A DNA stretch of 64,000 bases from Arthrobacter sp. ZGTC412. Lineage in GTDB: Bacteria; Actinomycetota; Actinomycetes; Actinomycetales; Micrococcaceae. The position numbers were made by a program, and so were the translations under genes. A model generated the notes under the pieces. That model had not been told where the DNA came from. It worked only from the letters and a program-made list of their open reading frames with translations, and made no database searches. The DNA lies in NCBI RefSeq assembly GCF_002929215.1, contig NZ_PJII01000001.1, positions 496,001 through 560,000 on the forward strand, written 5' to 3'. Below, one piece after another: positions 8,886 to 19,315 of the stretch (positions are counted from its first letter, which is position 1; each line of letters begins with the position of its first letter).

Positions 8886-9302
8886 CTATTCACCACCTTC
8901 GCGACGCAGAATGCGTGCCTTCAACGGGAGCTTGTGGATTGCCAGGCGCAGGGCCTCGCGTGCTACCGATTCTTCGACGCCGGAGATCTCAAAGAGAACC
9001 CGACCCGGCTTGACGTTTGCGACCCACCATTCCGGTGAACCCTTACCGGAACCCATGCGGGTTTCGGCAGGCTTCTTGGTGAGGGGACGGTCCGGGTAAA
9101 TGTTGATCCAGACCTTACCGCCACGCTTGATGTGGCGGGTCATCGCGATACGTGCAGACTCGATCTGACGGTTGGTGACGTATGCCGGGCTCAGGGCCTG
9201 GATGCCGTACTCACCGAAGGAGACCTTGGTGCCGCCCGTAGCAGCGCCGGAACGACCCGGGTGGTGCTGCTTACGGTGCTTGACTCGACGTGGGATAAGC
9301 AT
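8886..9302 (-). CDS. rplP: 50S ribosomal protein L16
   Basis: L16 organises the A-site region of the 50S subunit. The 138-residue protein begins [14 protein letters not shown] and contains the signature [17 protein letters not shown]. Its ATG abuts the rpsC stop codon. Confidence 0.97.
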   Translation of the reverse strand: MLIPRRVKHRKQHHPGRSGAATGGTKVSFGEYGIQALSPAYVTNRQIESARIAMTRHIKRGGKVWINIYPDRPLTKKPAETRMGSGKGSPEWWVANVKPGRVLFEISGVEESVAREALRLAIHKLPLKARILRREGGE

Positions 9303-10136
9303 TTAAGCCTGTCCTCCTTCTGCAGCAGCAGGTGCTGCCTCAACTGCCGGAGCTTCGGCAGCAGGAGCTGCGTCAGCGGCCGGGCGGTCGTTGCGACGGC
9401 GGCGGTCACCACGGTCAGCGCCACCCGGGCGGCCCGGACGGTCGCTGGGACCGCGGCCACGGGACGGGGCGGAAGCGGCCTGCTGGGCCAGTTCCTTGGC
9501 GGTGACGTCACCCTTGTAGATCCAAACCTTCACACCGATGCGGCCGAAGGTGGTCTTGGCTTCGTAGAAGCCGTAGTCGATGTTCGCGCGGAGGGTGTGC
9601 AGGGGCACACGGCCTTCGCGGTAGAACTCCGAGCGGGACATTTCAGCGCCACCCAGTCGACCCGAGCAGGCGATACGGATGCCCTTGGCACCTGCACGCT
9701 GTGCGGACTGCATGGCCTTCTTCATTGCGCGGCGGAAAGCCACACGTGAAGTCAGCTGCTCAGCAACGCCCTGGGCAACAAGCTGTGCTTCCATCTCGGG
9801 GTTCTTGACCTCGAGGATGTTCAGCTGAACCTGCTTGCCGGTGAGCTTTTCGAGCTCGCCGCGGATGCGGTCTGCTTCTGCTCCACGGCGGCCGATGACG
9901 ATGCCCGGGCGGGCCGTGTGGATGTCCACGCGGACACGGTCACGGGTGCGCTCGATCTCAACCTTGGCGATACCGGCGCGCTCCATGCCCGTGGACATGA
10001 GCTGGCGGATGCGGATGTCTTCGCGAACGAAGTCCTTGTACCGCTGGCCGGCCTTGGTGCTGTCAGCGAACCAGTGCGATACGTGATCGGTGGTGATGCC
10101 GAGTCGGAACCCGTGCGGGTTTACTTTCTGTCCCAC
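9303..10136 (-). CDS. rpsC: 30S ribosomal protein S3 with RG/RD-rich tail
   Basis: S3 lies at the mRNA entry tunnel and has helicase-related activity with S4 and S5. The N-terminus [14 protein letters not shown], the KH domain ([19 protein letters not shown]) and the C-terminal [18 protein letters not shown]-type block are present ([11 protein letters not shown] is diagnostic). After residue about 220 comes a low-complexity tail rich in R, G, D and then Ala/Pro/Glu, bringing the length to 277 against 233 in E. coli. The start is GTG, adjacent to the rplV stop. Confidence 0.97.
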   Translation of the reverse strand: MGQKVNPHGFRLGITTDHVSHWFADSTKAGQRYKDFVREDIRIRQLMSTGMERAGIAKVEIERTRDRVRVDIHTARPGIVIGRRGAEADRIRGELEKLTGKQVQLNILEVKNPEMEAQLVAQGVAEQLTSRVAFRRAMKKAMQSAQRAGAKGIRIACSGRLGGAEMSRSEFYREGRVPLHTLRANIDYGFYEAKTTFGRIGVKVWIYKGDVTAKELAQQAASAPSRGRGPSDRPGRPGGADRGDRRRRNDRPAADAAPAAEAPAVEAAPAAAEGGQA

Positions 10137-10502
10137 TTAGCGAGCCTCCTCTTTCTCCGGGGTAGCGACTACCACGGTGATGTGGCTGGTGCGCTTCTTG
10201 ATCTGAAATGCACGACCCTGGGCACGCGGCTGGAACCGCTTCATGGTCGGGCCTTCATCAACAAACGCTTCGCTGATGATGAGGTCGCCTTCGTCAAACG
10301 CCACGCCGTCGCGGTCCGCGAGGACCCGGGCGTTGGAGATTGCCGACTGAACTACCTTGAATACCGGCTCCGAAGCTGCCTGGGGGGCAAACTTCAGAAT
10401 TGCCAGAGCCTCATTCGCTTGCAAACCACGAACAAGGTTGACGACGCGCCGGGCCTTCATAGGCGTTACGCGGATGTGGCGCGCAATTGCCTTGGCTTCC
10501 AT
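10137..10502 (-). CDS. rplV: 50S ribosomal protein L22
   Basis: L22 lines the peptide exit tunnel constriction. The 121-residue protein starts [20 protein letters not shown] and ends with the signature region [21 protein letters not shown]. The beta-hairpin that touches macrolides lies within this segment. It lies between rpsS and rpsC. Confidence 0.97.
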   Translation of the reverse strand: MEAKAIARHIRVTPMKARRVVNLVRGLQANEALAILKFAPQAASEPVFKVVQSAISNARVLADRDGVAFDEGDLIISEAFVDEGPTMKRFQPRAQGRAFQIKKRTSHITVVVATPEKEEAR

Positions 10503-10540
10503 TGCTTTCCTTCTCTCGTCTTTGACGTAAGTGCAGGCGC

Positions 10541-10822
10541 CTAGCGGCGCTTGCCCTTACGGTCGTCCTTGACATGGCCGCGGAATGTCCGCGTGGGAGC
10601 GAATTCGCCGAGCTTGTGCCCGACCATCGACTCAGTGACAAACACCGGGATGTGCTTGCGTCCGTCGTGCACGGCGATCGTGTGCCCGAGCATGTCGGGG
10701 ACGATCATCGAACGGCGGGACCAGGTCTTGATGACGTTCTTGGTGCCCTTTTCGTTTTCCCTGGCTACCTTCACAAAGAGGTGCTGGTCAACGAAAGGAC
10801 CTTTTTTCAGGCTGCGTGGCAT
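10541..10822 (-). CDS. rpsS: 30S ribosomal protein S19
   Basis: S19 is in the 30S head and contacts S13. The 93-residue protein starts [12 protein letters not shown] and ends with [16 protein letters not shown], the family signature; length is typical. It follows rplB by 12 bases. Confidence 0.97.
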   Translation of the reverse strand: MPRSLKKGPFVDQHLFVKVARENEKGTKNVIKTWSRRSMIVPDMLGHTIAVHDGRKHIPVFVTESMVGHKLGEFAPTRTFRGHVKDDRKGKRR

Positions 10823-10834
10823 GTGTCCAGGCTC

Positions 10835-11674
10835 CTATCGCTTGTTCTTGCCAGTACGACGGCGACGCACAATAAGCTTGTCGCTCTCTTTGTTCGGGCG
10901 GCGCGTGCGGCCTTCCCGCTTACCGTTCGGGTTGACGGGGTTACGTCCACCGGACGTCTTGCCCTCGCCACCACCGTGCGGGTGGTCAACCGGGTTCATG
11001 GCGACACCACGGACGGTCGGGCGGACGCCCTTCCACCGCATACGGCCGGCCTTGCCCCAGTTGATGTTCGACTGCTCGGCGTTGCCCACCTCGCCGACGG
11101 TTGCGCGGCAGCGCACGTCAACGTTGCGGATTTCACCGGAAGGCAGACGCAGCTGGGCGAAGCGGCCTTCCTTGGCGACGAGCTGGATGGATGCACCGGC
11201 GGAGCGGCCCATCTTGGCGCCGCCACCCGGACGCAGTTCAACTGCGTGGATAACGGTACCCACCGGGATGTTGCGCAGGGGCAGGTTGTTGCCAGGCTTG
11301 ATGTCAGCGTTGGCACCTGCCTCTACGAAGTCACCCTGGGACAGCTTGTTCGGGGCGATGATGTAACGCTTGGTGCCATCAACGTAGTGCAGGAGGGCGA
11401 TGCGAGCCGTACGGTTCGGATCGTACTCAATTTCAGCAACGCGGGCGTCAACGCCGTCCTTGTCGTGGCGACGGAAGTCGATCAGACGGTACTGGCGCTT
11501 GTGTCCGCCACCCTTGTGACGGGTGGTGATCTTACCGGTGTTGTTACGGCCGCCCTTTTTGGGCAGCGGACGTACCAACGACTTTTCCGGCGTCGACCGC
11601 GTGATTTCGATGAAGTCCGCTACGCTCGAGCCACGACGGCCCGGGGTAGTCGGCTTGTATTTACGGATTCCCAT
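10835..11674 (-). CDS. rplB: 50S ribosomal protein L2
   Basis: L2 is needed for subunit association and peptidyl transferase activity. The 279-residue protein starts [15 protein letters not shown] and contains the signature [12 protein letters not shown] near residues 225-236, including the conserved histidine. It lies between rplW and rpsS. Confidence 0.98.
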   Translation of the reverse strand: MGIRKYKPTTPGRRGSSVADFIEITRSTPEKSLVRPLPKKGGRNNTGKITTRHKGGGHKRQYRLIDFRRHDKDGVDARVAEIEYDPNRTARIALLHYVDGTKRYIIAPNKLSQGDFVEAGANADIKPGNNLPLRNIPVGTVIHAVELRPGGGAKMGRSAGASIQLVAKEGRFAQLRLPSGEIRNVDVRCRATVGEVGNAEQSNINWGKAGRMRWKGVRPTVRGVAMNPVDHPHGGGEGKTSGGRNPVNPNGKREGRTRRPNKESDKLIVRRRRTGKNKR

Positions 11675-11703
11675 AATTTATTTCCTCGTTAAAGTGGTCT
11701 CCG

Positions 11704-12009
11704 CTACGCGAGCGGACCGCCGAAGATGTCGATAGTGCCTTCTTTGAGGGTGACAATCGCACGCTTGGTGTTCTTGCGGGTACCCCATCCGAATTTGGTG
11801 CGCTTGCGCTTACCGGCACGGTTGATGGTGTTGATCGAGTCGACCTTGACGGAGAAGATCTTCTCCACGGCCAGCTTGATCTCGGTCTTGTTCGACCGGG
11901 GGTCCACCAGGAAGGTGTACTTGCCCTCGTCGATCAGGCCGTAGCTCTTTTCCGACACGACGGGTGCAAGCACGACGTCGCGGGGATCCTTGATGGTGGC
12001 TGCACTCAC
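11704..12009 (-). CDS. rplW: 50S ribosomal protein L23
   Basis: L23 forms the docking site for trigger factor and SRP at the tunnel exit. The 101-residue protein has [15 protein letters not shown] near the N-terminus and the [19 protein letters not shown] block. The start overlaps the rplD stop by four bases. Confidence 0.97.
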   Translation of the reverse strand: MSAATIKDPRDVVLAPVVSEKSYGLIDEGKYTFLVDPRSNKTEIKLAVEKIFSVKVDSINTINRAGKRKRTKFGWGTRKNTKRAIVTLKEGTIDIFGGPLA

Positions 12010-12629
12010 TTGGCATCCTCCTCGTTCTTTGCCACTGCCTTGCCCGCAACGAATGCTTCGTAGGCAGCCTTGGTGAAGACAACGTCATCAGACACGAGAA
12101 CGTCGTAGGTGTTCAGCTGGTCTGCGTACAGAACGTGAACACCGGCGAGGTTGCGCACGGACAGTGCAGCAACATCGTTGGCGCGCTCGATGACAACCAG
12201 CAGGTTCTTGCGGTCGGAAACGCCGCGCAGCGTTGCGAGTGCAGTCTTGGCGGACGGCTTGGTGCCCTCAACCAGTTCGGCAACAACGTGGATGCGTCCG
12301 TTACGCGCCCGGTCAGACAGTGCGCCGCGCAGTGCAGCAGCAATCATCTTCTTGGGGGTGCGCTGGCTGTAGTCACGCGGGGTGGGACCGTGGACAACGC
12401 CACCGCCGGTCATGTGAGGAGCACGGATGGAACCCTGACGGGCGCGGCCGGTACCCTTCTGCTTGAACGGCTTGCGTCCTGCACCTGAAACTTCAGCGCG
12501 GGTCTTGGTCTTGTGGGTACCCTGGCGAGCAGCAGCGAGCTGGGCAACGACAACCTGGTGCAGCAGCGGCACGTTGGTCTGTACGTCGAAGATCTCTGCA
12601 GGCAGGTCAACCTGGACAGTGTTAGCCAT
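12006..12629 (-). CDS. rplD: 50S ribosomal protein L4
   Basis: L4 reaches into the exit tunnel and is the autogenous repressor of the S10 operon in E. coli. The 207-residue protein has the loop [19 protein letters not shown], and the C-terminal half with [23 protein letters not shown]. It lies between rplC and rplW. Whether it represses this operon cannot be told from the sequence. Confidence 0.97.
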   Translation of the reverse strand: MANTVQVDLPAEIFDVQTNVPLLHQVVVAQLAAARQGTHKTKTRAEVSGAGRKPFKQKGTGRARQGSIRAPHMTGGGVVHGPTPRDYSQRTPKKMIAAALRGALSDRARNGRIHVVAELVEGTKPSAKTALATLRGVSDRKNLLVVIERANDVAALSVRNLAGVHVLYADQLNTYDVLVSDDVVFTKAAYEAFVAGKAVAKNEEDAK

Positions 12630-12633
12630 TGGA

Positions 12634-13284
12634 CTAGGCTCCCTTCACGGCGGTGCGTACGAGGACGACCTGGCCGCGGGCGCCGGGAACGGCACCCTTG
12701 ATAAGGAGCAGCGACTTCTCGACGTCAACCGCGTGGACCGTGAGGTTCAGCGTGGTGTGACGAACGGCGCCCATGCGGCCGGCCATTTTCATGCCCTTGA
12801 AGACGCGGCTCGGGGTGGATGCGCCACCGATTGAACCGGGCTTACGGTGGTTCTTGTGGGCACCGTGGGAAGCTCCAACGCCGTGGAAGCCGTGACGCTT
12901 CATAACACCGGCGAAGCCCTTACCCTTGGTGGTGCCGATGACGTCGATCTTCTGGCCGGCTTCGAAGACCTCTACGGAGAGCTCCTGGCCCAGCTCGTAC
13001 TCAGCAGCATCTGCGGTACGGAGTTCGACGACGTGGCGGCGAGGCGTGACGCCTGCCTTTTCAAAGTGACCAGCCAGCGGCTTGGTTACCTTGCGGGGGT
13101 CGATCTGGCCATAGCCGATCTGTACGGCTACGTAGCCATCAGCTTCTGCGTTGCGCAGCTGGGTGATGACGTTCGAATCTGCCTGGACCACAGTGACAGG
13201 GATGAGCTTGTTGTTCTCGTCCCAGACCTGGGTCATGCCGAGCTTCGTGCCCAGCAGGCCCTTTACGTTACGGGTTGCGGTCAT
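12634..13284 (-). CDS. rplC: 50S ribosomal protein L3
   Basis: L3 starts 50S assembly near the peptidyl transferase centre. The 216-residue protein starts with [15 protein letters not shown] and contains [12 protein letters not shown] and [12 protein letters not shown], both diagnostic. It follows rpsJ by 17 bases. Confidence 0.98.
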   Translation of the reverse strand: MTATRNVKGLLGTKLGMTQVWDENNKLIPVTVVQADSNVITQLRNAEADGYVAVQIGYGQIDPRKVTKPLAGHFEKAGVTPRRHVVELRTADAAEYELGQELSVEVFEAGQKIDVIGTTKGKGFAGVMKRHGFHGVGASHGAHKNHRKPGSIGGASTPSRVFKGMKMAGRMGAVRHTTLNLTVHAVDVEKSLLLIKGAVPGARGQVVLVRTAVKGA

Positions 13285-13301
13285 AGTCTCTCAGCACCTC
13301 C

Positions 13302-13610
13302 CTACAGCTTGATTTCGATGTTCACGTCTGCCGGCAGGTCGAGACGCATAAGCGAGTCAACAGCCTTCGGCGTGGGATCGATGATGTCGATAAGACGCTT
13401 GTGCGTGCGCATTTCAAAGTGCTCGCGGCTGTCCTTGTACTTGTGCGGAGAGCGGATTACGCAGTAAACGTTCTTCTCCGTCGGCAGCGGCACGGGGCCA
13501 ACTACAGTTGCGCCTGCGCGCGTGACCGTCTCAACGATCTTCCGTGCTGAAACGTCAATGACCTCGTGGTCGTATGACTTCAGCCGGATGCGGATTTTTT
13601 GTCCCGCCAT
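13302..13610 (-). CDS. rpsJ: 30S ribosomal protein S10 (NusE)
   Basis: S10 belongs to the 30S head and also bridges NusB and NusG in antitermination. The 102-residue protein starts [19 protein letters not shown] and contains [30 protein letters not shown]. It is the first gene of the S10 operon. The ribosome-binding site is weak (AGG eight bases before the ATG). Confidence 0.98.
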
Positions 13611-13997
13611 GTCGCCTGACTCTCTTTCAGTAAATGCTGCTCTGTTTACTTACCTGTTGTATGTGGCTGCCGAAGCATTTGAAGTCGTAACTACCACCCG
13701 CCGCACAAACTGAATCCGGATGAATCCGGGTTCCTCACCTTGCCGACGTAACCGACCCCCGCGGTCGGGCGTGTCGCGCTTGGCACGCATACAAATCCGC
13801 AACTCCATGGGGAGGGGGTTATGTTTGGTCTTCCACCTGGACCCTGCACCCGGCATTATCCGGATCGGGACGCGAAGAAGCGCTTGAACAACTCATCTAG
13901 TATGCCGGAATCTGGCGCCATAAGCGAATTGGCCCTTTTCTCCGGAGCCCTTCCCCGGGTCATTGCCAACGGCAACAGCCGAATGGATGATAGGGGC
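13611..13997. other. divergent spacer between rpsJ and the GH1 gene
   Basis: The rpsJ side must carry the S10-operon promoter. On the minus strand TTCAAA and TACAAC, 16 bases apart, are the best but weak candidate. The element TCCGGATGAATCCG (13715-13728), also found before tuf, lies about 105 bases from rpsJ. A plus-strand ATG at 13821 with a very good ribosome-binding site is in frame with the GH1 gene, but the codons to 13997 look like spacer. Confidence 0.5.
13715..13728. promoter_or_regulatory. CGGAT..ATCCG palindromic element upstream of rpsJ
   Basis: The 14-mer TCCGGATGAATCCG is identical to one upstream of tuf (17037-17050), in the same orientation relative to the gene. Here it overlaps two direct copies of TGAATCCGG (13711 and 13721). 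The half-sites CGGAT and ATCCG form an inverted repeat with a two-base gap, which suits a protein-binding site better than an RNA hairpin. Confidence 0.4.
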
Positions 13998-15434
13998 ATG
14001 ACGCTGGAGAGCACCGAATCCGTGGCTGAACTGGCCAGCCGTATGCCGCCGTCGTTCACCCTGGGCGTGGCGGCCGCAGCTTTCCAGATCGAAGGAGCCC
14101 TTACCCAGGGAGGCCGGGGCCCTTCGGGCTGGGACGCCTTCGCCGAGAAGCCGGGCAGCATTATGGACGGGCACTCCCCCGCTGTGGCCTGCGACCACTA
14201 TAACCGCCTGCCGGAGGACATCGCCCTTCTCCAGGAGCTGGGCGTGGACTCCTACCGCTTTTCGCTGTCCTGGCCGAGGATCCAGCCCGACGGCCGGGGA
14301 AACCTGAACGCCGAGGGGCTGGACTTCTATGACCGGCTGATCGACCAGTTGCTCGCCGCCGGCATCTCCCCCATGGCAACCCTCTACCACTGGGATACCC
14401 CGCTGCCGCTGGAACAGCGCGGGGGCTGGATGAACCGTGAGACAGCTGAACGGTTCGGCGAGTATGCCGCTGCCGCCGGCGAACGCTATGGCGACCGCGT
14501 GGCCCAGTGGGTCACGCTGAACGAGCCGCTGTCGGTGACCCTGAACGGCTACGCCCTTGGCGTCCATGCCCCCGGCCACACCCTGATGTTCGACGCACTT
14601 CCGGCCATCCACCACCAGCTCCTGGCCCACGGGCTCGGTGCCCAGGCCCTGCGTGCTGCAGGAGTCAAGGGAGACGTTGGCGTCACCAATCTCCACTCGC
14701 CAGTCCGGCCTGCCAGCCGGAAGGTCGGGGACAGGTTGGTGGCCAAGCTATACGACCTGCTCATGAACAGGATCTACGCCGATCCTGTACTGCTTGGCCG
14801 CTACCCCAGCCTCCCGCTGTATGCCAAGCCCTGGCTGCGTTCAATAGGAAGGATTTCCGACGCCGATCTCCGGACCATCCACCAGCCGCTCGATTTCTAC
14901 GGCCTCAACTACTACTTCCCGGTGAAGGTGGCCATTGGCCGGGGGGTGACGCCCATTCCGGCGGATACGCACAAGGCGGTAGCCAGGCTCCCCTTCCACG
15001 AGGTGGGCTACCCGGAGTACAACCGCACCGGATTTGGCTGGCCCGTGGCTCCGGACCATTTGGGTGTCCTGCTCAAGGAACTGCAGGACCGGTACGGTGA
15101 CGCGCTCCCGCCGGTCTACATCACCGAAGGCGGAGCAAGCTTCCCTGAGCCTGACCGGGTCTCCGGCCCCGTCCAGGACGAGGAGCGGATGAATTACATC
15201 GCTTCGCACCTGCGGGCTGCGCTGGACGCCACCTCGCCTGGCGGGGCAGCCCCGGGCGTGGACCTGCGCGGCTACTACGTGTGGACCCTGATGGACAATT
15301 TCGAATGGGCGGCAGGCTACTCGCAGCGCTTCGGGCTGGTGCACGTGGACTTCGAAACATTGGAGCGCACACCCAAGCAGTCCTTCTACTGGTACCAGGC
15401 GCTCGGCAAGGCACGGAGGGCCGCAGCGGGCTAG
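13998..15434 (+). CDS. GH1 family beta-glucosidase
   Basis: This is a retaining glycoside hydrolase that would cleave beta-linked gluco- or galactosides; no signal peptide is seen, so it should be cytosolic. In the 478-residue version the acid/base glutamate is E176 in TLNEP and the nucleophile is E377 in ITEGG, where most relatives have ITENG. The sequence FTLGVAAAAFQIEGA matches the family N-terminus. The frame is open upstream to 13821, where a stronger ribosome-binding site exists, but the 59 extra residues do not resemble GH1 enzymes, so I prefer 13998. It is alone on the plus strand between tuf and rpsJ. Confidence 0.92.
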   Translation: MTLESTESVAELASRMPPSFTLGVAAAAFQIEGALTQGGRGPSGWDAFAEKPGSIMDGHSPAVACDHYNRLPEDIALLQELGVDSYRFSLSWPRIQPDGRGNLNAEGLDFYDRLIDQLLAAGISPMATLYHWDTPLPLEQRGGWMNRETAERFGEYAAAAGERYGDRVAQWVTLNEPLSVTLNGYALGVHAPGHTLMFDALPAIHHQLLAHGLGAQALRAAGVKGDVGVTNLHSPVRPASRKVGDRLVAKLYDLLMNRIYADPVLLGRYPSLPLYAKPWLRSIGRISDADLRTIHQPLDFYGLNYYFPVKVAIGRGVTPIPADTHKAVARLPFHEVGYPEYNRTGFGWPVAPDHLGVLLKELQDRYGDALPPVYITEGGASFPEPDRVSGPVQDEERMNYIASHLRAALDATSPGGAAPGVDLRGYYVWTLMDNFEWAAGYSQRFGLVHVDFETLERTPKQSFYWYQALGKARRAAAG

Positions 15435-15452
15435 CCATCCGGCCTCGCGCCA

Positions 15453-15578
15453 CTACTGGTTTTTGTTTGCCCTGTTGATCCGCTTGGCGCGGTCGATCTC
15501 GTTGCGGAAGTGCTTCTTGGCCCAGAACACACCGGCCACCACCACAACCGCGATAATCAGAAAAATAAGCCATCCCAT
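15453..15578 (-). CDS. 41-residue membrane protein
   Basis: The minus strand encodes MGWLIFLIIAVVVVAGVFW followed by a basic stretch ending at a TAG: one hydrophobic helix, then about 20 charged residues. AAAGGAG lies eight bases before the ATG, a near-perfect ribosome-binding site. It lies between the tuf terminator and the 3' end of the GH1 gene, so it needs its own promoter or read-through from tuf. Function is unknown; a single-pass, cytosolic-tail topology is inferred. Confidence 0.75.
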   Translation of the reverse strand: MGWLIFLIIAVVVVAGVFWAKKHFRNEIDRAKRINRANKNQ

Positions 15579-15623
15579 GATGAACTCCTTTCGGTCCAGC
15601 AACAGTATCAGGGAGGGGTAAAC

Positions 15624-15665
15624 CAAAAAGAACAGCCCCGCTGCAGTAGCAGCGGGGCTGTTCTT
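15624..15665 (-). terminator. rho-independent terminator after tuf
   Basis: A perfect 17-bp stem (AAGAACAGCCCCGCTGC / GCAGCGGGGCTGTTCTT) with loop AGTA is followed on the minus strand by TTTTT. It ends 14 bases after tuf and closes the rpsL-rpsG-fusA-tuf operon. Confidence 0.92.
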
Positions 15666-15679
15666 CAGTTCAACCAGAA

Positions 15680-16870
15680 TTACTTGTTGATCTTGGTAAC
15701 GCGTCCTGAACCAACGGTGCGGCCGCCTTCGCGGATTGCGAAGCCGAGGCCCTCTTCCATGGCGATGGGCTGGATGAGCGCAACGGTCATCTCAGTGTTG
15801 TCGCCAGGCATAACCATTTCCGTGCCCTCGGGCAGGGTGATAACGCCGGTTACGTCCGTGGTACGGAAGTAGAACTGCGGGCGGTAGTTGGAGTAGAACG
15901 GGTTGTGACGTCCGCCTTCGTCCTTGGAGAGGATGTAGACGTTAGCCTCGAAGTCGGTGTGCGGGGTGATGGAACCCGGCTTGACGACAACCTGGCCACG
16001 CTCTACGTCATCGCGCTTCAGACCGCGGAGCAGGAGGCCACAGTTCTCGCCGGCCCATGCTTCGTCGAGCTGCTTGTGGAACATCTCGATACCGGTAACC
16101 GTGGTCTTCTGGACCGGGCGGATGCCGACGATCTCGACCTCGGAGTTGATGGCGAGGGTTCCACGCTCGGCGCGGCCCGTAACAACGGTGCCACGGCCGG
16201 TGATCGTGAAGACATCTTCGATCGGCATCAGGAAGGGCTTGTCGCGGTCGCGGATGGGGTCCGGAACGGACTCATCCACAGCAGCCATCAGGTCCTCAAC
16301 GGACTTGACCCACTCGGGGTCGCCTTCCAGGGCCTTCAGGCCGGAAACGCGGACAACCGGTGCTTCGTCGCCATCGAAGCCCTGTGAGCTAAGCAGCTCA
16401 CGAACTTCCATTTCAACGAGGTCCAGCAGTTCCTCATCGTCAACCATGTCGGACTTGTTCAGCGCGACCAGCAGGTAGGGAACACCAACCTGGCGGGCAA
16501 GCAGAACGTGCTCGCGGGTCTGAGCCATCGGGCCGTCAGTGGCGGCAACCACGAGGATTGCACCGTCCATCTGTGCAGCACCGGTGATCATGTTCTTGAT
16601 GTAGTCAGCGTGACCGGGGGCGTCTACGTGTGCGTAGTGGCGCTTCTCGGTCTGGTACTCAACGTGGGAGATGTTGATGGTAATGCCGCGCTGACGCTCT
16701 TCGGGAGCAGAGTCAATCGACGCGAAGTCACGCTTCTCGTTGAGAGTCGGGTACTTGTCGTACAGCACCTTGGAAATGGCGGCCGTCAACGTCGTCTTAC
16801 CGTGGTCAACGTGACCAATGGTGCCGATGTTAACGTGCGGCTTAGTCCGCTCGAACTTTGCCTTTGCCAC
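15680..16870 (-). CDS. tuf: elongation factor Tu
   Basis: This GTPase delivers aminoacyl-tRNA to the ribosome. The 396-residue protein has G1 GHVDHGKT (residues 19-26), G3 DAPGH (where E. coli has DCPGH) and G4 NKSD, then the two beta-barrel domains ending in [13 protein letters not shown]. Start is GTG with GGAGG upstream. It is the last gene of the str operon. The 261-base gap to fusA has candidate promoter boxes, so tuf is probably also transcribed alone. Confidence 0.98.
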   Translation of the reverse strand: MAKAKFERTKPHVNIGTIGHVDHGKTTLTAAISKVLYDKYPTLNEKRDFASIDSAPEERQRGITINISHVEYQTEKRHYAHVDAPGHADYIKNMITGAAQMDGAILVVAATDGPMAQTREHVLLARQVGVPYLLVALNKSDMVDDEELLDLVEMEVRELLSSQGFDGDEAPVVRVSGLKALEGDPEWVKSVEDLMAAVDESVPDPIRDRDKPFLMPIEDVFTITGRGTVVTGRAERGTLAINSEVEIVGIRPVQKTTVTGIEMFHKQLDEAWAGENCGLLLRGLKRDDVERGQVVVKPGSITPHTDFEANVYILSKDEGGRHNPFYSNYRPQFYFRTTDVTGVITLPEGTEMVMPGDNTEMTVALIQPIAMEEGLGFAIREGGRTVGSGRVTKINK

Positions 16871-16939
16871 AGGTTCCTCCTAGAACGTTTTCAAATGACA
16901 TACCCTTCAGCCGCGCTTGTCGCGGCGGAAACTCAGGTA

Positions 16940-16969
16940 AGTCTACTTGGGGGGCTTTGGATTGGTGAA
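16940..16969 (-). promoter_or_regulatory. candidate tuf promoter
   Basis: On the minus strand TTCACC (16969-16964) and TAGACT (16945-16940) are separated by 18 bases, 70 bases from the GTG start. A second -10-like box, TAGTAT, lies at 16994-16989. The long spacer after fusA supports a separate tuf promoter. Confidence 0.45.
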
Positions 16970-17036
16970 ATTGCAGATTCAGGAACTAATACTAGTCCCT
17001 CGAGCCTGTTCGTGCAGATGGCCGGAAACCGGCTTG

Positions 17037-17050
17037 TCCGGATGAATCCG
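17037..17050. promoter_or_regulatory. CGGAT..ATCCG palindromic element upstream of tuf
   Basis: The 14-mer TCCGGATGAATCCG is repeated exactly upstream of rpsJ (13715-13728). It lies about 92 bases upstream of the candidate tuf -10 box and next to a small GCCGG-AAA-CCGGC hairpin. A shared operator is possible; chance similarity is not excluded. Confidence 0.4.
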
Positions 17051-17131
17051 ACCGTACCCGGCCACCTGCACCAGGCGGACCTCCGTCAACCGGAAGCACA
17101 CCCGAGTTTGTTCGCTGCGAGCGTCCGAAGA

Positions 17132-19246
17132 CTACTCGCCGCGGTTCTTCTGGATGATCTCGTCGGCGAATGCCTTCGGGACCTCGGCGTAGCTGTGGAA
17201 CGTCATGGAGTACACAGCGCGTCCCTGGGTCTTCGAGCGCAGGTCGCCGATGTAGCCGAACATGCCGGACAGCGGGACGTGCGCACGGATGACCTTGACA
17301 CCCTGTGCATCTTCCATGGACTGCATCTGGCCACGGCGGGAGTTGAGGTCACCGATAACTTCACCCATGTATTCCTCAGGGGTGCGGACCTCTACATCCA
17401 TCAGCGGTTCGAGCAGGACAGGGTTCGCCTTGCGTGCGGCTTCCTTGAAAGCCATACGGCCGGCGATCTTGAATGCCATTTCCGAGGAGTCAACATCGTG
17501 GTAAGCGCCGTCAATCAGCGTCGCCTTGATGCCAACAACGGGGTAGCCGGCCAGGACGCCGTCGTTCAGTGCATCCTGGATACCAGCGTCAACCGAGGGG
17601 ATGTATTCGCGAGGAATACGGCCACCGGTGACCTTGTTCTCGAACTCGTACAGCTCGCCCTCGGAAGTGTCCAGCGGCCCAATGGCAATCTGGATCTTCG
17701 CGAACTGGCCCGAACCACCGGTCTGCTTCTTGTGCGTGTAGTCGTGACGCGCAACAACATTCTTGATGGTTTCGCGGTACGCGACCTGCGGCTTACCGAC
17801 GTTTGCCTCGACCTTGAATTCGCGGCGCATGCGGTCCACCAGGATGTCCAGGTGGAGCTCGCCCATGCCGGCGATGATGGTCTGGCCGGTGTCTTCGTTG
17901 AGGGAGACCTGGAAGGTGGGGTCCTCAGCGGAGAGCTTCTGGATGGCCGTGGAGAGCTTCTCCTGGTCACCCTTGGTGTTCGGCTCGATAGCAACAGAGA
18001 TCACGGGCTCAGGGAAGCTCATGGACTCGAGCACGATCTGGTTGGCGGAGTCGCACAGGGTATCCCCTGTGGTGGTGTCCTTCAGACCGATCGCTGCGTA
18101 GATGTGGCCGGCGGTAGCGCCGTCAACGGGCATTTCCTTGTTGGCGTGCATCTGGAACAGCTTGCCGATGCGCTCCTTCTTGCCCTTGGTGGAGTTGACC
18201 ACCTGGGCGCCTGCTTCCACGTGACCGGAGTAAACGCGGATGAAGGTGAGCTGGCCGAAGAACGGGTGCGCGGCAATCTTGAACGCCAGAGCCGAGAACG
18301 GCTCCTCGGAGGAAGGCGCGCGGACAATTTCCTTCTCTTCGTCGCGGGGATCGTGACCGACCATCGGCGGAACGTCGAGCGGGTTCGGCAGGTAGTCGAC
18401 AACTGCATCGAGCATGGGCTGAACGCCACGGTTCTTGAAGGCCGAACCGCAGAAGATCGGGTAAAGCTCGGAGTTGATCGTCATCTTGCGGATGCCGGCC
18501 TTGAGCTCGTCGACGGAGATCTCTTCGCCCTCAAGGTACTTCTCCATGAGTTCCTCGGAGGACTCCGCAACAGCCTCAACGAGGCTTGCGCGGTACTCTT
18601 CGGCCTTTTCCTGGAGGTCAGCCGGGATCTCGCGGATCTCGTACTTCGCACCCATGGTGACATCACCCTTGGCATCGCCGGGCCACACCAGCGCACGCAT
18701 GTAAAGCAGGTCCACGACGCCGATGAAGTCGTTCTCGGCACCGATGGGCAGCTGCATAACGAGCGGCTTGGCCCCCAGGCGGCTGATGATGGTGTCTACG
18801 GTGAAGTAGAAGTCGGCACCAAGCTTGTCCATCTTGTTGACGAAGCAGATGCGCGGGACGTTGTACTTGTCAGCCTGGCGCCAAACGGTCTCAGACTGCG
18901 GCTCAACGCCTTCCTTGCCATCGAAGACGGCGACAGCGCCGTCGAGGACGCGCAGTGAGCGCTCAACCTCAACGGTGAAGTCAACGTGGCCGGGGGTATC
19001 GATGATGTTGATCTGGTTGTTTTCCCAGAAGCAGGTCACGGCGGCAGACGTGATGGTGATGCCGCGTTCCTTTTCCTGTTCCATCCAGTCAGTGGTCGAA
19101 GCGCCGTCGTGCGTTTCGCCGATCTTGTGGTTCACACCCGTGTAGAACAGGATGCGCTCGGTGGTGGTGGTCTTGCCGGCATCAATGTGGGCCATGATGC
19201 CGATGTTGCGGACCTTACTAAGGTCGGTAAGCACGTCCTGTGCCAC
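17132..19246 (-). CDS. fusA: elongation factor G
   Basis: EF-G drives translocation on the ribosome and recycling. The 704-residue protein has G1 AHIDAGKT (19-26), G3 DTPGHVD, G4 NKMD and the expected domains II-V; the sequence is complete. The start is GTG preceded by GGGAG. It lies between rpsG and tuf in str-operon order. Confidence 0.98.
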   Translation of the reverse strand: MAQDVLTDLSKVRNIGIMAHIDAGKTTTTERILFYTGVNHKIGETHDGASTTDWMEQEKERGITITSAAVTCFWENNQINIIDTPGHVDFTVEVERSLRVLDGAVAVFDGKEGVEPQSETVWRQADKYNVPRICFVNKMDKLGADFYFTVDTIISRLGAKPLVMQLPIGAENDFIGVVDLLYMRALVWPGDAKGDVTMGAKYEIREIPADLQEKAEEYRASLVEAVAESSEELMEKYLEGEEISVDELKAGIRKMTINSELYPIFCGSAFKNRGVQPMLDAVVDYLPNPLDVPPMVGHDPRDEEKEIVRAPSSEEPFSALAFKIAAHPFFGQLTFIRVYSGHVEAGAQVVNSTKGKKERIGKLFQMHANKEMPVDGATAGHIYAAIGLKDTTTGDTLCDSANQIVLESMSFPEPVISVAIEPNTKGDQEKLSTAIQKLSAEDPTFQVSLNEDTGQTIIAGMGELHLDILVDRMRREFKVEANVGKPQVAYRETIKNVVARHDYTHKKQTGGSGQFAKIQIAIGPLDTSEGELYEFENKVTGGRIPREYIPSVDAGIQDALNDGVLAGYPVVGIKATLIDGAYHDVDSSEMAFKIAGRMAFKEAARKANPVLLEPLMDVEVRTPEEYMGEVIGDLNSRRGQMQSMEDAQGVKVIRAHVPLSGMFGYIGDLRSKTQGRAVYSMTFHSYAEVPKAFADEIIQKNRGE

Positions 19247-19315
19247 GGTGTCTCCCTTTCGGATGGACTACACGTTCGCCGCCGGCCTGTGAGGGCCGGC
19301 GGCGTACGGGAAGTA

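Noticed and set aside
13821-13997. Upstream start for the GH1 beta-glucosidase with a strong ribosome-binding site
   Set aside because: The 59 residues it would add do not resemble GH1 proteins, whose homology begins after the later ATG. Kept as an alternative start only.
16508-18958. 816-codon open frame on the plus strand across tuf and fusA
   Set aside because: It is antisense to fusA and tuf, which match known proteins end to end; its sequence resembles no family. Long antisense frames are expected in GC-rich codon-biased DNA.
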